Below are positions 36,131 through 38,753 of a stretch of 38,753 bases of DNA, one piece after another. The stretch comes from Verrucomicrobiota bacterium (GTDB lineage Bacteria; Verrucomicrobiota; Verrucomicrobiia; Verrucomicrobiales; DEV007): NCBI GenBank assembly GCA_018970725.1, contig JAGWVU010000045.1:1-38753 (forward strand). Reading direction: 5' to 3'. The notes under the pieces were generated by a model that was given only the letters and a program-made list of their open reading frames with translations, searched no databases and was not told where the DNA came from. The number at the start of each line of letters is the position of its first letter. Position 1 is the stretch's first letter. The position numbers and the translations under genes were made by a program.

Positions 36131-36279
36131 ACGCCTACCACACGCAGCCGATGCCCGCGATCTTGCGTGGCTTCGCATGGCCGTGCGGGTTTGCTCCGCG
36201 CCGACGACGTTCCGATCCTTGCCGGACTTGCGGAGGCTTCTCATTGACCAAGCCCCCGACAAGGCTTTCCAAGGCCTGA

Positions 36280-37375
36280 CAGATACCACAGGGGGACCCC
36301 GCCAACCGAACCTTTCCGCTCACCGGGATCAGCGATTCCCCGCGAACCCTCCGGTTCCTCGGCATCGGCTGGTTGGTGATCCTCACCGGGTTTTTCATCG
36401 CTACCGGCCGGATCGGCGCGAACCACGGGGATTACTGGGATGAATACTACGCGTCCGACCTGCTCTCGCGCAATGTCCGCAACCTTTCCCTGTTCCCGGC
36501 ATCGTATTACTACGGCGGCTGGTATACCCTGCCAGCGCGACTCGCCATCGCCGGGGAAACCTGGCAGGTGCTGAGCCGCACGGTTGCCGAGGCCCGAACC
36601 TTGGTCGGTGAGGAAAACATGTAGGATTACGAAGACAAGCTGGTGGAGTCGGCGCCGGCCCGGGAATCCTTGCGCACCTTCATCGGAAGCCGCGATTTCC
36701 ATGTCAGGACCCGGCACGTGCAGGTTTTGTTCACCGCGTTGGTGATTCCGCTGGTCTTCCTGATGACCCGGGTCCTCACCGGCAGCGCCGGGGCCGGATT
36801 GGTCGCGGCGAGCCTGATCGGTTTGTCATGGGAACTCAATACCCACGCCAGGTTCATCGCGGTCGATACCCTCTTCATGTTGTTTGGACCGATCGTCCTC
36901 ACGGTATTGTGCCGCAATCTTCGTCGCGGCCGCCCCCTGACACAGACCGATCTCGCCGTCGCCGCGTTCTGCGCCGGGTTGGCCGGCGGAACCAAATATA
37001 CCGCGATCCTTCTGGTGCTCCCTGTCGTCCTGGCCCAATATACCCTGACGGAGCTGCCCCTGAAACCATGGCCGCGCCGCCTTCTCACGACCGCGGGACT
37101 GGCGGCCTGTTGCCTCACGAGATTCCTTTTGATCAACCCCGGTCTTTTCCTCGACCCGGTCCGTTTCCAACACGACTTGGCCTATGGCATCTGGGATTAC
37201 ACCAGAGCTCGTCAGGATTATCCTTATGCGTCAGACTCCGCATGGGAGCGTCTTTGGATCATGTCGCGTTATCTCTTTGGCACCGTAGCCTCGCCATATG
37301 CCCTCGCGGGAATTCTTCTCGGCTTTGCCTCCTTTTCAGGACTGGTCGTCTTCGTCCGCCACGAACCACGCCTCG
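36280..37375 (+). pseudogene. GT39/PMT-like membrane glycosyltransferase, interrupted
   Basis: A plus-strand frame opening after TGA 36277-36279 encodes a multi-membrane protein resembling dolichyl-P-mannose-type GT39 (PMT_2) glycosyltransferases. An early hydrophobic segment is followed by GDYWDEYYASDLL, whose DE pair is at the place of the family's catalytic acidic residue, then FPASYYYGGWYTLPA. TAG at 36622-36624 interrupts the frame. The same frame then continues as YEDKLVESAPARESL and further membrane helices (LFTALVIPLVFLMTRVL; GLAGGTKYTAILLVLPVVL) up to about RHEPRLVD. No ATG begins the frame; a TTG at 36373 is the first weak candidate. The expected C-terminal part is absent and another reading frame takes over. 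I call it a pseudogene; a base-call error at the TAG would not explain the missing ends. Confidence 0.65.
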
Positions 37376-37381
37376 TGGATG

Positions 37382-37540
37382 TGGCAGACCGCAATCTCTG
37401 TCAAGGAACGGAAGATGTCCGCGGATTGCCTGCGCGAAGCGGTCGAGCACGCGCGGTCTCACCCCAATCTCACGTTCCGGCTTTCGCCGATGGTGGCGCG
37501 GGACCTTCACAGCCTCACCGGGATTGCGATGCCCCCGACC
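37382..37540 (+). other. Orphan coding fragment in a shifted frame between two glycosyltransferase pieces
   Basis: Between the GT39-like remnant and the GT2 domain, both in the same frame, about 53 codons look protein-coding in the +1-shifted frame: G/C-rich third positions and a plausible sequence (KMSADCLREAVEHARSHP, then FRLSPMVARDLHSLTG). The frame used on either side gives unlikely protein here. I do not recognise the fragment. It could be the remains of a third gene left between two deletions. Confidence 0.4.
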
Positions 37541-38753
37541 TCGGCTTCACCCGGTTCCTGCTGGTGGACGACGGTTCGGCGGAACATCCGTTATCCCGGC
37601 TCGACCCGGACCTGATGGCAGAGCCGCTGGAGATCGTTCGGTTGCGTCACGCCGTCAATCTCGGCAAGGGGGCGGCACTCAAGACGGGCATCAATGAATA
37701 TCTCAACCGCGTCGACGCCGGCGCCTGGAACACTCCGGGCCTCATCACCGTCGATGCCGACGGCCAACACCGGCCCGCGGATGTCCACCGGGTGGCCCGC
37801 GGGTTTCTGGCGCACCCCGACGCCCTCTGTCTCGGCCTGCGGGAATTCAGTGGCGCGGTCCCCTGGCGGAGCCGGCTCGGGAATCAATTGACGCGTCTCG
37901 CGTTCCGCTTCTTCTGCGGCGCGGACCTTGGCGACACCCAAACCGGCCTCCGGGCCATCCCGAACGACCTGCTGCCCGAGCTTCTGTCCTTGAGCGGGCA
38001 GCGCTACGCATATGAGCTGGAGATGCTGGTTCACGCCAGCCGCCAGCAGGTGCCGATCCAACATGTCGGCATCGAGACCGTTTATCTCGACGGGAACCGC
38101 GGCTCGCACTTCAACCCGCTGCTCGATTCGATGCGGGTCTACTTCGTGTTTCTACGATTCTCCTTTTCCTCGTTGCTGACCTTCGCGGTGGATACGATTC
38201 TCTTCATGCTGGCCTTCAAAATCAGCGGACTCATCGGTCTCAGCACCGCCGCCGCCCGTCTCGGCGCGGGCACCTGCAATTTCCTGATCAACCGGAGCCT
38301 GGTCTTCCACTCCGGGAACCGCTGGCTTTTCGAAATGGCTCGCTACTGGGGCGCGGTGGCCATCCTCGGAACGATTTCGGTTTTCGGCGTGAGCCGTCTC
38401 ACCGCCTCGGGTTGGGGCCTTTTGCCGGGCAAGATCGCCACCGAACTTCTCCTCTTCGTCGCCAGCTTCCCAATCCAGCGTCTCTTCGTCTTCGCCTCCG
38501 CCAGCCGGCGCCGCGTTACGGACTGGACCAGCTATTACGAGCGGCCGGGCAAATTCACCGGTCTCAGCCGTCCGGTCACTTATCGCAAAATCCTCGATTG
38601 CTTCCGGCGGTTCGCGGGAGAACCCGGAGCCATCGCCGAGTTTGGCGGCGCCAACAGCCGGATCTACGACCTCCTCGCCGAACAATACCCCGCGTCGAAT
38701 GACCAGGTCTTCGACCTCAACGAAGCCGGCAACGACCTGTTTCGCGTCCGCCA
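37540..38753 (+). CDS. GT2 glycosyltransferase - GtrA - methyltransferase fusion, partial at both ends
   Basis: An open frame that runs off the right edge. Residues from about 37543 are a DPM1/polyprenyl-phosphate-sugar GT2 domain: FLLVDDGSAEH, VNLGKGAALKTGI and the DxD-like ITVDADGQHRPADV, then LGDTQTGLRAIP and YELEMLVHA. Its usual N-terminal strand (IPAYN type) is missing, so the 5' end is truncated or frameshifted. From about 38150 to 38500 a four-helix GtrA-like membrane domain follows (FSFSSLLTFAVDTILFM; GTCNFLINRSLVFHS). From about 38520, TSYYERPGKFTGLSRPVTYR and GAIAEFGGANSRIYDLLAE look like the start of a SAM-dependent methyltransferase, with FGGANS in the glycine-loop position. The predicted role is making and flipping a polyprenyl-linked sugar for surface glycans, plus methylation. 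Confidence 0.75.

Overview
The window is GC-rich chromosomal DNA, most likely from a member of the Verrucomicrobiota. This rests on a combination of genes: a secretin of the Amuc_1098 type (type IV pilus outer-membrane channel first named in Akkermansia), a DUF1501 remnant, a GlcN6P deaminase fused to a LmbE/PIG-L-like domain, an exosortase, and a PQQ-like beta-propeller paired with a parallel beta-helix protein. No rRNA, tRNA, CRISPR array or intact insertion sequence was seen.

Layout. 1-2188: a broken DUF1501 gene and an exported CocE-type hydrolase. 2476-4906: a two-gene polyamine unit (carboxynorspermidine dehydrogenase, then decarboxylase), convergent with an FAD amine-oxidase-like gene (4922-6178). 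6412-7326: an exosortase. 7305-13587 (minus strand): a compact housekeeping series, read in the order secretin, coaE, rho, rnd, MEKHLA, in which the last four genes are joined by 4-nt start/stop overlaps. 13818-15728: the NagB fusion, whose second domain has lost its metal-binding residues. 16444-28512: one 12-kb gene for a 4,022-residue PKS-NRPS. 28530-33032: an Mpv17-like membrane protein, a metallophosphoesterase and pyruvate phosphate dikinase, which has a strong intrinsic terminator. 33141-36130 (minus): a beta-helix protein translationally coupled to an exported beta-propeller. 36280-38753: a degraded or rearranged cell-surface glycosylation region with a GT39-like remnant and a GT2-GtrA-methyltransferase fusion that leaves the window.

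The centrepiece is the PKS-NRPS: KS-AT-DH-cMT-(psiKR)-ER-KR-ACP-C-A-PCP followed by a terminal domain that is neither a thioesterase nor the usual SDR-type thioester reductase. That last ~370-residue region resembles the cyanobacterial long-chain acyl-ACP reductase (AAR), including a cysteine (C3953) at the position of its acyl-accepting cysteine. The adenylation code reads DILQFGLVWK, close to a glycine code. The overall order matches fungal highly reducing PKS-NRPS megasynthases. My reading, as inference, is an iteratively built, C-methylated reduced acyl chain condensed with glycine and released by AAR-type reduction to an aldehyde-level product. No other biosynthetic gene (PPTase, tailoring enzyme, transporter, regulator) lies next to it; the neighbours on both sides are convergent or unrelated.

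Translation starts are of two kinds: one perfect Shine-Dalgarno (AGGAGGTGATC, FAD oxidoreductase) and several C/A-rich leaders with no Shine-Dalgarno (CocE, carboxynorspermidine dehydrogenase, secretin, PPDK).
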